From CAG-791 sp963593905 (lineage in GTDB: Bacteria; Bacillota; Clostridia; Lachnospirales; Lachnospiraceae): a stretch of DNA of 64,000 nucleotides. The stretch's first letter is position 1; every line of letters starts with the position of its first letter. The stretch lies in the NCBI GenBank assembly GCA_963593905.1, contig CAVBBL010000002.1, positions 124,001 through 188,000 on the forward strand, in the 5' to 3' direction. Shown piece by piece: positions 50,163 to 58,926 of the stretch. Below the pieces are notes generated by a model, which made no database searches, was not told where the DNA came from, and saw nothing but the letters and a program-made list of their open reading frames with translations. Position numbers and translations under genes: made by a program.

Positions 50163-51593
50163 ATGCATGGAATAACATTAACGGAAGGGCCGTGCGATTG
50201 GGAAATTCTGCAGCAAAAAGAAGGGAAAGCAGAGGTCGTATTAAAGGGAACATTTTGCGTTCATCCTGCAGCAATCGAGGTCGGGGTGGAAAAAGTAACA
50301 CCGATTGTTCGTGTAATGAGTGAACAGGATAACAGTACGGTGGTACCCTGGACAACGGCGCAGCAATATGAGTATGACGAGAATTTTGCCGGCAGTTTTG
50401 AGACTGTCATAAGCATTCCATGTGGCGGGCCTTACCGCATAGATACCAGTCTGGAGACCAAAAGTACAGTGCCCCATTTAATCTGGCTGTATCGCGGAGA
50501 TTGCGTGCTGCATATCGGTGTCGGCAATCTTTTCATTATAGCCGGACAATCGAATTCTGCCGGATACAGCAGAGATTATTGTATGGATGCACCGAGCATG
50601 GACGTACATTTATTCAGAAATCGTAATAAGTGGGATATAGCCAGTCATCCCATGAATGAGAGTACAGCGGCAGGATCATTGCCAAACGAAGAGATGGGCG
50701 TTGCAGGAGTATCGCCTTATTTGTCTTTTGGGAAATGCTATGCAAAATTAACAGGAATGCCGGTGGGATTGATTCAAACGGCCCTTGGAGGCTCTGCCAT
50801 GGCGAGATGGAAACCGATGAAAGGCGACCTTTATGGCAATATGATAGATAAAATACACCAAACGAAAGGAGCATATGCAGGTATTCTTTGGTATCAGGGA
50901 TGCTCCGATGCAACGCCCGGATGCGCAGAATATTATCTGGATAATTTCAGGGAATTTGTCGAGGGGGTACGAAAAGAACTTGGATACGAGATTCCTTTTT
51001 TTACAATGCAATTAAACCGTCAGATTAATGGTGCTTATGATGCGTGTTGGGGAATGGTTCGTGAGGCACAGCGGCGCGCAGCAAAGGAGATACCGGGAGT
51101 GTCTTTAATTACAACGACGAATTTGAGCCTTAGCGATGATATTCATAACAGTGCATCGGCAAATGTTTCTTTAGGAGAAAAGCTGGCCAGACAGTGCGGA
51201 GCGATTTTAAATGGTCTGGAAGAATATCAGCCGCCGGAAGTGGTTGACGTTGCATGGGCGTCGAGGGAGGAGAAGCAGAAATACAAGTTGGATGGAAACG
51301 GTATATGGATGCGAGTTACATGTGAACATGTGAAAACGTGCTTGGTCATCTATTCCACAGAGGGTGAAGACAGCGGATTTTCGCTGATGGATGAAGAAGG
51401 AGAAATTCCTATACTTCATATTTGCGGAAGTCGGGAAAATAAGAACCATTTGTATTTGGAACTAGGCAGAAAACCAAGAGGAACGTCAGAGCTCTCGTTT
51501 GCATGGCAGGCGGATCCGGTAAAGCTGCCGCCGGTAGACGAGGTGACCTATATGCCATTGGTTTCCTTTTATAAGAGAAAACTGAATTTGTGA
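50163..51593 (+). CDS. SGNH/SASA-type carbohydrate esterase (sialate O-acetylesterase-like)
   Basis: 476 residues, no signal peptide. The SGNH block I is LFIIAGQSNSAGYSRDY with the nucleophilic serine at about 132; GLIQTALGGSAMARWKP and GILWYQGCSDAT are block II and III equivalents, and a D-x-x-H (SDDIHNSA) supplies the catalytic acid and histidine. SASA-family enzymes (PF03629) remove acetyl groups from sialic acid or plant glycans; among arabinoside and rhamnoside hydrolases a plant-glycan acetyl esterase is the better guess. I use ATG 50163, seven bases after GGAGG, over the ATG at 50157. Codon use is more A/T-rich than in upstream genes. Confidence 0.82.
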   Translation: MHGITLTEGPCDWEILQQKEGKAEVVLKGTFCVHPAAIEVGVEKVTPIVRVMSEQDNSTVVPWTTAQQYEYDENFAGSFETVISIPCGGPYRIDTSLETKSTVPHLIWLYRGDCVLHIGVGNLFIIAGQSNSAGYSRDYCMDAPSMDVHLFRNRNKWDIASHPMNESTAAGSLPNEEMGVAGVSPYLSFGKCYAKLTGMPVGLIQTALGGSAMARWKPMKGDLYGNMIDKIHQTKGAYAGILWYQGCSDATPGCAEYYLDNFREFVEGVRKELGYEIPFFTMQLNRQINGAYDACWGMVREAQRRAAKEIPGVSLITTTNLSLSDDIHNSASANVSLGEKLARQCGAILNGLEEYQPPEVVDVAWASREEKQKYKLDGNGIWMRVTCEHVKTCLVIYSTEGEDSGFSLMDEEGEIPILHICGSRENKNHLYLELGRKPRGTSELSFAWQADPVKLPPVDEVTYMPLVSFYKRKLNL

Positions 51594-51675
51594 TGGAATT
51601 CTGACAAGAGCGGATATAAAGTAAGTTATGCGCAGGTGCTGAATAGATGACAAAAAGTAAGGGGAGGTTAGTGTG

Positions 51676-51811
51676 AAAAATACCCTTGATAGGGTATTTT
51701 TCGCACAGCTATTGGTGCCGCAGGCGTCACCAATAGACCTGATCTGAAATCAAATCTGAAATTTGATTTCAGATTCCTCCGGCGCAGAGCGCCTGCGGAA
51801 TGGAGAATATT
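51676..51811 (+). promoter_or_regulatory. Family II leader upstream of GH42
   Basis: AAAATACCC-TTGAT-AGGGTATTTTT (51676-51701) could terminate the esterase unit. Then CTATTGGTG (51709-51717) with CACCAATAG (51728-51736); a perfect 14-bp stem ATCTGAAATCAAAT (51742-51755) with ATTTGATTTCAGAT (51761-51774); a GC stem GGCGC-AGA-GCGCC; and GCGGAATGGAGAATATT before the ATG. Confidence 0.85.
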
Positions 51812-53818
51812 ATGAAGGGACAAAAAATACGGGAAATTTATTTTGGCGGAGATTACAATCCGGATCAGTGGGATGAGGAAACCATCAGAAAAGATATGGA
51901 GTACTTTAAAAGGCTTCATATCAACTATGTAGCACTTCCGGTTTTTTCATGGGCCAAGCTGGAGCCGCAGGAAAATGTATATGATTTTGCCTGGTTGGAT
52001 AAAATTCTGGATATTCTTTGGGAAAACAGAATTTATGTTTGCCTGGCAACCTCAACCGCGGCACAGCCGGAATGGATGAGCAAGGCGTATCCGGAAATTC
52101 TTCCCGTGGACAACAATGGAATGAAAAGAACACATGGCATGAGAAATTTTTATTGTGTCAATAGTGAAAAATATCGGGAAAAAGCAGCCCGGCTTGCCGG
52201 AAAAATGGCAGAGCGTTATAAGGATTATCCGGGATTAGTAGCGTGGCATGTGGCCAATGAATACAGTACATTCTGTCACTGCGAAAATTGTGAAAAAAAA
52301 TTCAGAAGCTGGCTTAAGAAAAAATACGGATCTACAGAAGAGCTGAACAGGAGATGGAATACATCCTTCTGGGGGAGGACAATATATGACTTTGATACGA
52401 TCATGCTGCCCACAGAGAGAAATGATGATGATCGCTTTTTCCCCGCTAAGCAGTTGGATTATCAAAGATTTGTAACGGATACCACGGAAGAGTGCTTCTT
52501 AAATGAGGCAAAGGTGCTTCGAAGCATAACACCGGATATACCGGTATTCAGTAATATTTCGGGCTTTATAAAGAAATTAAATCAATTTCAGCTCACGCAG
52601 CACATGGATGTAGTTGGATGGGATAACTATCCTTCGCCCAAGGATGATCCGTCGTTCCCGGCCTTAAAGCATGATATCATGCGTGGATTGAAGGATGGAG
52701 CGGCCTATATGGTGGCTGAGCAATCTCCGAATCAGCAGAATTGGCAGCCGTATAACAAATTAAAGAAACCCGGAGAAGTGAGGCTTATAGCTTATCAGGG
52801 AATTGCACATGGCGCAGACAGTTCCCTGTATTTTCAGATGCGGCAGTCTGTCGGCGGACAGGAAAAATTCCACGGGGCAATTATTGCACATAGTGGAACG
52901 GATGATACCAGGATTTTCAGAGAATTTGAAAAGCTTGGCAATGAACTTCATGGCCTGGGCGGACAGATCCTGGATGCAAGAACAAATGCAGAAGTAGGTA
53001 TTTTATTTGATTGGGACAACTGGTGGGCTTTAGAATTGTGCAGCGGCCCCACCAGGGATATGGATTATCTGGCACAGGTTCATCACTATTATAAAGCTTT
53101 CTATAATCAGAATATTCCTGTAGACATTGTGAAGTACACGGCGGATTTTGAAAAATACAGGATTATAGTCGCGCCTCTTGTATACATGATGAAGGAAGGC
53201 TTTGCGGAACGTATTTCCAACTATGTAGAGCAGGGAGGTATTTTAATCGGCACCTATATGACCGGTCTGGCAGATGACACGGATCGATGCCGATTTGGCG
53301 CTTATCCGGGCCCGCTTAGGAGTGTATTTGGATTATGGGTGGAAGAGACAGATGCCCTTTATCCGGAGGAAAGCAACAGGATACTTCTAAAGAGTGAAGG
53401 AAAAGAGGATAAGATTTTCAAATGTAACTTCCTGTGCGATCGACTGCGTACAGAAGGTGCGGAGACATTGGGAATTTACGGCGATGATTTCTACGCCGGA
53501 GAACCTTGTTTTACGGTAAATAAATATGGAAAGGGAAAGGCGTATTATTTAGGAACCAAGCCGGAAGATGATTGCCTTCAGTTGATCATTCAGCAAATTA
53601 CGAAGGAGGCCGGAGTGAAATCACCATTGGAAGTGCCTGATGGGGTAGAAGTTACATGCAGGGAAAATGAAAATGGAAAATTTGCATTTATACTTAATCA
53701 CACATTGAACGAAAAAAGGATTATAACGCCGGAAGGAGCAACCATTCTCGTTGGAACGCAGGAAAGCGAAAAAGAGCTTATACTTCAGGCGAGGGATGTG
53801 GCCGTGCTGAAGCTGTAG
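51812..53818 (+). CDS. Beta-galactosidase (GH42)
   Basis: 668 residues, intracellular. GH42 enzymes cleave beta-galactosides, often plant galactan or arabinogalactan oligosaccharides. The (beta/alpha)8 domain shows YFGGDYNPDQWDEETIRKDM at the start, ALPVFSWAKLEP, the acid/base glutamate in AWHVANEYSTFCHC (about residue 148) with the zinc-type cysteines C-x-C-x-x-C following, and the nucleophile in MVAEQSPNQQNW (about 302). A trimerisation domain (about 385-590) and a short beta domain complete a normal-length enzyme. ATG 51812 follows TGGAGAATATT. A terminator follows at 53843. Confidence 0.94.
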   Translation: MKGQKIREIYFGGDYNPDQWDEETIRKDMEYFKRLHINYVALPVFSWAKLEPQENVYDFAWLDKILDILWENRIYVCLATSTAAQPEWMSKAYPEILPVDNNGMKRTHGMRNFYCVNSEKYREKAARLAGKMAERYKDYPGLVAWHVANEYSTFCHCENCEKKFRSWLKKKYGSTEELNRRWNTSFWGRTIYDFDTIMLPTERNDDDRFFPAKQLDYQRFVTDTTEECFLNEAKVLRSITPDIPVFSNISGFIKKLNQFQLTQHMDVVGWDNYPSPKDDPSFPALKHDIMRGLKDGAAYMVAEQSPNQQNWQPYNKLKKPGEVRLIAYQGIAHGADSSLYFQMRQSVGGQEKFHGAIIAHSGTDDTRIFREFEKLGNELHGLGGQILDARTNAEVGILFDWDNWWALELCSGPTRDMDYLAQVHHYYKAFYNQNIPVDIVKYTADFEKYRIIVAPLVYMMKEGFAERISNYVEQGGILIGTYMTGLADDTDRCRFGAYPGPLRSVFGLWVEETDALYPEESNRILLKSEGKEDKIFKCNFLCDRLRTEGAETLGIYGDDFYAGEPCFTVNKYGKGKAYYLGTKPEDDCLQLIIQQITKEAGVKSPLEVPDGVEVTCRENENGKFAFILNHTLNEKRIITPEGATILVGTQESEKELILQARDVAVLKL

Positions 53819-53842
53819 GGTGTGAATATAATCTATGTTTTA

Positions 53843-53874
53843 CGAGGAAAACGCTGATAAAAGCGTTTCCCTCG
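53843..53874 (+). terminator. Terminator after GH42
   Basis: CGAGGAAAACGCT pairs with AGCGTTTCCCTCG with one mismatch; CTGTATTTT follows. Confidence 0.75.
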
Positions 53875-54036
53875 CTGTATTTTCCCTGTACGAATCTGTG
53901 CAATTTACCGGAGGTGTTAAGAAAATGCTGATGTAAGCAGTATTTTCTTAACAGCATTGCATTTTTAAAATGTACATCCTATTTGCACTATGACCATATC
54001 TTAATTTCCGAAATTGAGTAGACCCTAAAAAGTTAC

Positions 54037-54060
54037 ACAAAATTAGAAATTTAATTTTGT
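54037..54060. promoter_or_regulatory. Palindromic operator candidate upstream of the second binding protein
   Basis: ACAAAATTA and TAATTTTGT are perfect nine-base arms six bases apart. Its centre is about 61 bases before the predicted transcription start, a typical activator position. Confidence 0.5.
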
Positions 54061-54073
54061 TAATTGTGCATTC

Positions 54074-54102
54074 TTTACATAGGATGTTTAAAGTCCTATA
54101 TT
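54074..54102 (+). promoter_or_regulatory. Promoter with overlapping operator, second transporter set
   Basis: TTTACA (54074-54079), 17-base spacer, TATATT (54097-54102). Between them lies ATAGGA (54079-54084) and its inverted copy TCCTAT (54094-54099), a good position for a repressor such as the FadR-type protein encoded at 57.3 kb. Confidence 0.7.
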
Positions 54103-54155
54103 AGACTATGTTCTTAAAACAAAGGCATTTGCATAGACAAGGGAGGATTTTGCAG

Positions 54156-55511
54156 ATGAAGAAAAAATTATTAGCAGGCTTGCTTGCAGCCACAATGACT
54201 GCAGGCTTGCTGACAGGATGCGGATCCGGATCTGCTGCTGATAACACAGCAGCTGAAACATCCGATGAAAGCCAGATTGAGACTACAGAAGACAGCACAG
54301 CTGAAACATCCGATGTAGAGGAAACTGCAGGTTCAACAGAAATAACGGTATGGGGATGGGATAAATCCTTCAATGGCATTTCTTTTGAAGAGGCAGACAA
54401 GCTGGATGACAGCGTGACAGTTAACTTTGTGGAGATGGCAAAGGCTGATTGCCTTGAGAAGATTCACACGGTGCTCGCATCAGGCGTTACAGATGATCTT
54501 CCGGACATCGTGATTATTTCCGATGCTGCTGCACAGGGATATTTGATGTCTTATCCCGGTTCTTTTTTAGCAATGGACGATTATATCAATTATGATGATT
54601 TTGCAAGCTATAAAAAGGACTATGTTTCTTATGACGGCGTTGGATATGGCGTACCGTTTGATACAGGTGTGGCAGGGCTTTTCTACCGCAGCGATTATAT
54701 AGAGGAAGCCGGCTATACAGACGAAGACATGCAGAATCTTACCTGGGATGAGTACGAAGAACTCGGTAAGAAGCTGGCAGAGAATGGACATATGCTGCAG
54801 ACCTTCAATCCCAATGACATTTCTAATTTCCAGATTCTTCTGCAGTCTACCGGAAATTGGTACACAGATGCAGAAGGCAAGGCCAACTTTGCTAATAACG
54901 ATACCCTCAAGGAATGCTACAGACTCTTTAAGGAGTTTAATGAAGGCGGATTTGTAAAGGTAGTCAGCGATTGGTCCGAATTCCAGGGAGCAATCAACGG
55001 CGGCGATGTGGCATGTGTAATCAGAGGCTCCTGGATTACATCCACCATCAAGGCAGCAGAGGATCAGAGCGGTCTTTGGAAGCTTGCACCGATTCCTACG
55101 CTTGATAAGATAGAGGGTGCTACGAACAGATCTAACCAGGGCGGTTCCAGTTTCTATGTGCTTGCAAACAGCAAGAATGCAGATGCAGCAGCAAAGTTCC
55201 TTGCAAATACTTTTGGCGGAAGCACAGAATTATATGATACGCTTGCAAAGTCTGCAAATATCATGGGAACCTATCTTCCGGCTTCCGATGTAGAGGCTTA
55301 CAGCACAGCTGATGAGTATTTCAGCGGTCAGCAGATCAATAAGACACTGGCAAGCTGGATCAGTGAGATTCCTGCCGTGGATCCCGGTGCATACACATCC
55401 GAAGCACAGTCAGCACTTCTTGCTGTAACACCTAATATTCTTAATGGAGCTGATCTCGAGACAGAACTTACAACTGCAGAAGAACAGTTTAACCAGATGG
55501 TTCAGGAATAA
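54156..55511 (+). CDS. Sugar ABC transporter substrate-binding lipoprotein (CUT1), second set
   Basis: 451 residues. Signal peptide KKKLLAGLLAATMTAGLLTGC with lipidated cysteine at about 21, an acidic Ser/Thr/Glu linker (to about 60) and a solute-binding fold beginning EITVWGWDKSFNG, with SGVTDDLPDIVIISD, PFDTGVAGLFYRSDYIEEAG, LTWDEYEELGKKLAENG and VACVIRGSWITSTIK. Only distantly similar to the first binding protein, so it probably takes a different sugar. ATG 54156 follows GGGAGGATTTTGCAG. A strong terminator separates it from its permeases. Confidence 0.93.
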   Translation: MKKKLLAGLLAATMTAGLLTGCGSGSAADNTAAETSDESQIETTEDSTAETSDVEETAGSTEITVWGWDKSFNGISFEEADKLDDSVTVNFVEMAKADCLEKIHTVLASGVTDDLPDIVIISDAAAQGYLMSYPGSFLAMDDYINYDDFASYKKDYVSYDGVGYGVPFDTGVAGLFYRSDYIEEAGYTDEDMQNLTWDEYEELGKKLAENGHMLQTFNPNDISNFQILLQSTGNWYTDAEGKANFANNDTLKECYRLFKEFNEGGFVKVVSDWSEFQGAINGGDVACVIRGSWITSTIKAAEDQSGLWKLAPIPTLDKIEGATNRSNQGGSSFYVLANSKNADAAAKFLANTFGGSTELYDTLAKSANIMGTYLPASDVEAYSTADEYFSGQQINKTLASWISEIPAVDPGAYTSEAQSALLAVTPNILNGADLETELTTAEEQFNQMVQE

Positions 55512-55531
55512 GCAGCGCAACAGCTTTGGAC

Positions 55532-55564
55532 ACAAAAGGGGGCCACAAGCCCCCTTTTGTTTTA
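55532..55564 (+). terminator. Intra-operon terminator after the second binding protein
   Basis: ACAAAAGGGGG-CCACAAG-CCCCCTTTTGTTTT, eleven-base stem and T run. It should lower expression of the permeases relative to the binding protein. Confidence 0.92.
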
Positions 55565-55586
55565 ATCAGATAGAGGGAAATAAGAC

Positions 55587-56471
55587 ATGACAAAAGACAA
55601 AGGAAAAAGATCCAGGACGATTACATGCTGGACAATGATTATGATTGCTGCGGTATTTGTAATCCTGTTTGGATATTTACCGACATTACAGGCGTTTATA
55701 CTTTCCTTCAAAACCGGAAAAGGCGCTAATCTTACATTCAATGGATTGGCAAACTACATCAGACTTTTCAAGGATCAGACATTCTGGACAACATTAGGGA
55801 ATACTTTGATTTATGCGTTGTTTGAAATACCGATCATGTTGATCCTGGCATTGATTATTGCCGTACTGTTAAATGATCCAAAGATAAGGGAGAGAGGAAT
55901 TTATCGTACCTGCATATTCTTGCCGTGTGTTACTTCCATGGTATCTTATTCGATCCTTTTCAAAAATATTTTTGCATTAGATGGTGTGGTAAATAATCTT
56001 CTGATTAAAATAGGAATTATTGATACACCGATTTCTTTTATCCTTGATGCACATTGGGCAAAGATTGTAATAGTGATTGCGCTGATTTGGAGATACACAG
56101 GATATTACATGATCTTTTTCCTTTCGGCCTTGCAGAATGTAGATCCCTGCGTTTATGAAGCGGCCAAACTGGATGGCGCGACAGACAGCCAAAGTTTCCG
56201 GAAAATAACGATACCGCTTCTTAAGCCGATTATTTTCCTTACCAGCATTATGGCATTGAATTCAACCCTGCAGTTGTTCGATGAAGTCGTCAACCTGACA
56301 GGCGGCGGACCGGGAAATGCAACGAGAACTATCTCTGAGTACATTTATGATCTGTCATTTAATTATGTGCCGAGCTATGGCTATGCATCTACTGTTTCTC
56401 TTGCGGTATTTGTCATAGTGGTTGCTATAACGATCTTTCAGAAAGGAGTTATGAGAGATAAAGATGAATAA
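55587..56471 (+). CDS. Sugar ABC transporter permease (MalF-like), second set
   Basis: 294 residues, six predicted membrane helices, beginning CWTMIMIAAVFVILFGYLPT. The EAA loop is VYEAAKLDGATDSQSFRKI with TIPLLKPI after it, and GGPGNATRTISEYIYDL is the family's late periplasmic motif. The start follows GAGGGAAATAAGAC. The stop overlaps the next permease by eight bases, so the two are translated together. Confidence 0.94.
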   Translation: MTKDKGKRSRTITCWTMIMIAAVFVILFGYLPTLQAFILSFKTGKGANLTFNGLANYIRLFKDQTFWTTLGNTLIYALFEIPIMLILALIIAVLLNDPKIRERGIYRTCIFLPCVTSMVSYSILFKNIFALDGVVNNLLIKIGIIDTPISFILDAHWAKIVIVIALIWRYTGYYMIFFLSALQNVDPCVYEAAKLDGATDSQSFRKITIPLLKPIIFLTSIMALNSTLQLFDEVVNLTGGGPGNATRTISEYIYDLSFNYVPSYGYASTVSLAVFVIVVAITIFQKGVMRDKDE

Positions 56472-57273
56472 TTCCGTGCGTTATCTGATAAAAAGAATTT
56501 TCCTTATTATCGTATCGTTTTTATGCATATTTCCTTTTCTTTGGATGATTATCGGTGCCACGAACGATTCTAAAGATATTATGATGGGAAAGCTTACCTT
56601 TGGTACATCCTTACTCAAAAACATCAATAATGCTTTTGAGGCGGCAGACTTGGGGCGGGCATTTGTTAATTCACTGGTTCTTTCTGTAGTTATTACAGTG
56701 GCTTCTTTAATTATCTGCTCCTTGGCGGGATATGCATTTGTTATTTACAGATCCAGAAAAACAGAAGTTATGTTTCTGGTACTGATCGCATCCATGATGG
56801 TGCCTTTTGCAGCCAAGATTATTCCGATGTATCGGATGTTTGCCAAGATGGGACTGCTTAATAATTACCTGTGTATTATCCTGCCTGCAGTAGGTGCACC
56901 GTTTTTGATTTTCTTTTTCCGTCAGAATTCGGAGAGCTTTCCGAGAGAGACAATAGAGGCGGCTCGCGTGGACGGGTGTAGTGAGTGGCGGATTTTCAGC
57001 AGAATATTTATGCCGATGATGAGATCCACTTATGCAGCAGCAGCTATTTTCTCATTTATGGCAGCTTGGAACAATTACATGTGGCCGTTGATTTCTTTGC
57101 AGAGTGAATCCAAATATACATTGCCCTTAACGGTATCCAATTTAGCGTCAGGTTTTACACCGGATTATGGTATGGTTATGGTAGGCATTATTATTTCCAC
57201 AATACCGACGATGCTTATTTTCTTCTTACTGCAGAAGAATTTCGTTGAAGGAATTCTTGGCTCAGTAAAATAA
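56464..57273 (+). CDS. Sugar ABC transporter permease (MalG-like), second set
   Basis: 269 residues, six predicted membrane helices starting IFLIIVSFLCIFPFLWMIIGA. EAA loop ETIEAARVDGCSEWRIFSRI with MPMMRSTYA; the C-terminus KNFVEGILGSVK is typical of MalG-type CUT1 permeases. Slightly shorter than usual because the first periplasmic loop is brief. No ATPase subunit follows; a regulator does. Confidence 0.94.
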   Translation: MNNSVRYLIKRIFLIIVSFLCIFPFLWMIIGATNDSKDIMMGKLTFGTSLLKNINNAFEAADLGRAFVNSLVLSVVITVASLIICSLAGYAFVIYRSRKTEVMFLVLIASMMVPFAAKIIPMYRMFAKMGLLNNYLCIILPAVGAPFLIFFFRQNSESFPRETIEAARVDGCSEWRIFSRIFMPMMRSTYAAAAIFSFMAAWNNYMWPLISLQSESKYTLPLTVSNLASGFTPDYGMVMVGIIISTIPTMLIFFLLQKNFVEGILGSVK

Positions 57274-57320
57274 AAGTCGGTATGTTGCTGTTAACAGTAT
57301 GATCTGCAAAAGGAAAACGG

Positions 57321-58016
57321 ATGGAAACAAACACAAACGAAAAAAAATCTGCAGTAGACCAAGTGGTGGATGGGATTATCGATGACATCATAGATGGAAA
57401 ATTGATGCCGGGGGATAAACTGCCTACGGAACCGGATTTGGCTTTAAAGTTTCACGTTGGAAGAAATTCTGTAAGGGAAGCTATAAAAAAGCTGGAAGCA
57501 AATGGGGTTGTTTACATCAAAAGGGCGGACGGAACTTTTGTCAGTGAAAATTACAATCACAAGATGCTCGATCCGATGCTTTACAATATCATACTTCAAA
57601 AAAACAGCTGGAAAGATTTTGTGGAGCTGCGGTCGGTAATAGACATAGGGACACTGGAGGTGATTATAGAAAAGGCTAAGCCGGAGGATACCTATAAGGA
57701 ACTGCACAGAATTTTGCTTAATATGGAAACCAGACTTTATGATGAGGTTCCAAACGTCGATGAAATTATGAAATATGATGCGCAGTTTCACCGTGCTATT
57801 GCAAAAATGACGAACAATCCGCAGATCGTGACCATTACCGATTATATTACCAGGCTTACCATTCCATCGAGAATGAAAACGATAAAGAAAGTGATAGAAA
57901 ACGGAGAAGAAGAGAACTTTGCGGCTCTCCACAGGCAAATCGTAAGCGTGATCGAGAAAAGAGAAAAGGATAAAATTGTAAAAACAGTATCAGACCATTA
58001 TGTGTATTGGAAGTAA
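57321..58016 (+). CDS. FadR/GntR-family transcriptional regulator (FCD domain)
   Basis: 231 residues. The N-terminal winged helix (about 10-75) has DIIDGKLMPGDKLPTEPDLA and KFHVGRNSVREAIKKLEANG followed by the wing VVYIKRADGTFVSE. The C-terminal FCD all-helical effector domain (about 95-225) carries the metal-binding pattern in YDAQFHRAIAKMTNNP and ALHRQIVSVIEKRE. FadR-type regulators with FCD domains bind sugar acids and related metabolites, so a uronate or aldonate inducer is plausible. It likely regulates the preceding transporter and perhaps the genes after it. Confidence 0.92.
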   Translation: METNTNEKKSAVDQVVDGIIDDIIDGKLMPGDKLPTEPDLALKFHVGRNSVREAIKKLEANGVVYIKRADGTFVSENYNHKMLDPMLYNIILQKNSWKDFVELRSVIDIGTLEVIIEKAKPEDTYKELHRILLNMETRLYDEVPNVDEIMKYDAQFHRAIAKMTNNPQIVTITDYITRLTIPSRMKTIKKVIENGEEENFAALHRQIVSVIEKREKDKIVKTVSDHYVYWK

Positions 58017-58028
58017 TGTAGATCACAT

Positions 58029-58095
58029 CGGAGAATTCGCCTGTGCGAAATTCTCCTCGTGCTGCCGCGGTAAACCGCGGCAAAAGGAGGTAAAA
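58029..58095 (+). promoter_or_regulatory. Family I leader upstream of the racemase-family gene
   Basis: Module C is GGAGAATT-CGCCTGTGCGA-AATTCTCC (58030-58056). Module D is GCCGCGG-TAAA-CCGCGGC, where both arms differ from the GCCGCAG/CTGCGGC and GCCGCAA/TTGCGGC versions while staying paired. AAAAGGAGGTAAAA and the ATG follow. Confidence 0.87.
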
Positions 58096-58761
58096 ATGAA
58101 ACTTGGAATCGTCTACACCAGCACTACACCGGAATTGATCGAGTGTGTCAATGAAGAGATCAAAAAGAACCTGGGGGATGCGCCGGAGATTATGAATTAT
58201 CAGGATCCCTCGATTCTGGCAGAGGTAAGAGAGCATGGCTATGTGACGGCGGCACCGGCAGCCAGACTGGTGGGAATGTATATGCAGGCAGTTTCTGATG
58301 GTGCGGATGCCATCCTGAATTGCTGCTCCTCTGTGGGAGATGTGGCAGATGCCGCCCAGGACATCGGCCGATATACCGGTATTCCCATCGTGCGCATCGA
58401 TGAGGAAATGTGCAGAGAAGCTGTGAGACTGGGGGCAAGAATTGCGGTGCTGGCCACCCTGCCTACTACGCTGACACCTACCAAGAATACGATTCTGCGG
58501 GTGGCCAGAGAGATGAACCGTCATGTGGAGCTGGTAGACGGTCTGGTGGATGCCTTCGGTGCAGACCAGGATCAGTTCAAGGCACTCCTGTGTGCGAAGG
58601 CACAGGAATTAAAGGAGCAGGCAGATGTCATCCTGCTGTGCCAGGGCTCTATGGCTTATGCGGAGGAGAACATTCATGAGAGCACCGGTCTGCCGGTACT
58701 TTCCAGCCCTCGGTTTGGCGCAGCAGCCTTAGCAGAGGCTTTAAAAGCAAAGGGGTTATAA
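58096..58761 (+). CDS. Aspartate/glutamate racemase-superfamily protein
   Basis: 221 residues. The fold is recognised from the MKLGIVYTSTTPELIE start, the first cysteine block AILNCCSSVGDVADAAQ (about 75), IPIVRIDEEMCREAVRLG, RIAVLATLPTTLTPTKNTI and the second loop VILLCQGSMAYAEE. One catalytic cysteine seems present in NCCSS; the second position reads LCQGS, so a cysteine is available there too. Members include hydantoin, glutamate and maleate-type isomerases. In this sugar-acid neighbourhood the substrate is unknown, and a role as racemase or isomerase of a small dicarboxylic acid is only a guess. Confidence 0.8.
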   Translation: MKLGIVYTSTTPELIECVNEEIKKNLGDAPEIMNYQDPSILAEVREHGYVTAAPAARLVGMYMQAVSDGADAILNCCSSVGDVADAAQDIGRYTGIPIVRIDEEMCREAVRLGARIAVLATLPTTLTPTKNTILRVAREMNRHVELVDGLVDAFGADQDQFKALLCAKAQELKEQADVILLCQGSMAYAEENIHESTGLPVLSSPRFGAAALAEALKAKGL

Positions 58762-58798
58762 AGCCGGAAAAATAGCGTAAAAAACATGCCCGATGGCA

Positions 58799-58926
58799 AA
58801 TCGAATGAAATACTCGATTAAGAGAATCGGGAATTCTCGCCGCCTCTTCGCAGCACAGCTGCTTGGCAATGAGGATTCCATAAAGGAACCGGTTTTAGTG
58901 AAGGATTGCAGCAATGGGAGGTTGTG
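58799..58926 (+). promoter_or_regulatory. Family II leader upstream of GH127
   Basis: AATCGA (58799-58804) with TCGATT (58814-58819); GAGAAT ... ATTCTC (58822-58838); CCTC with GAGG (58871-58874) around GCAGC-ACA-GCTGC, ending AATGAGGAT. A further 50 bases separate it from the true ribosome site GGGAGG (58917-58922). Confidence 0.75.

Larger units (their letters stand above)
53819..54155. other. Regulatory gap of 337 bp before the second transporter set
   Basis: It contains a terminator (53843-53874), a second hairpin GTTAAGAAAAT ... ATTTTCTTAAC (53917-53952), two operator-like palindromes and a strong promoter. No gene is visible. Confidence 0.75.
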
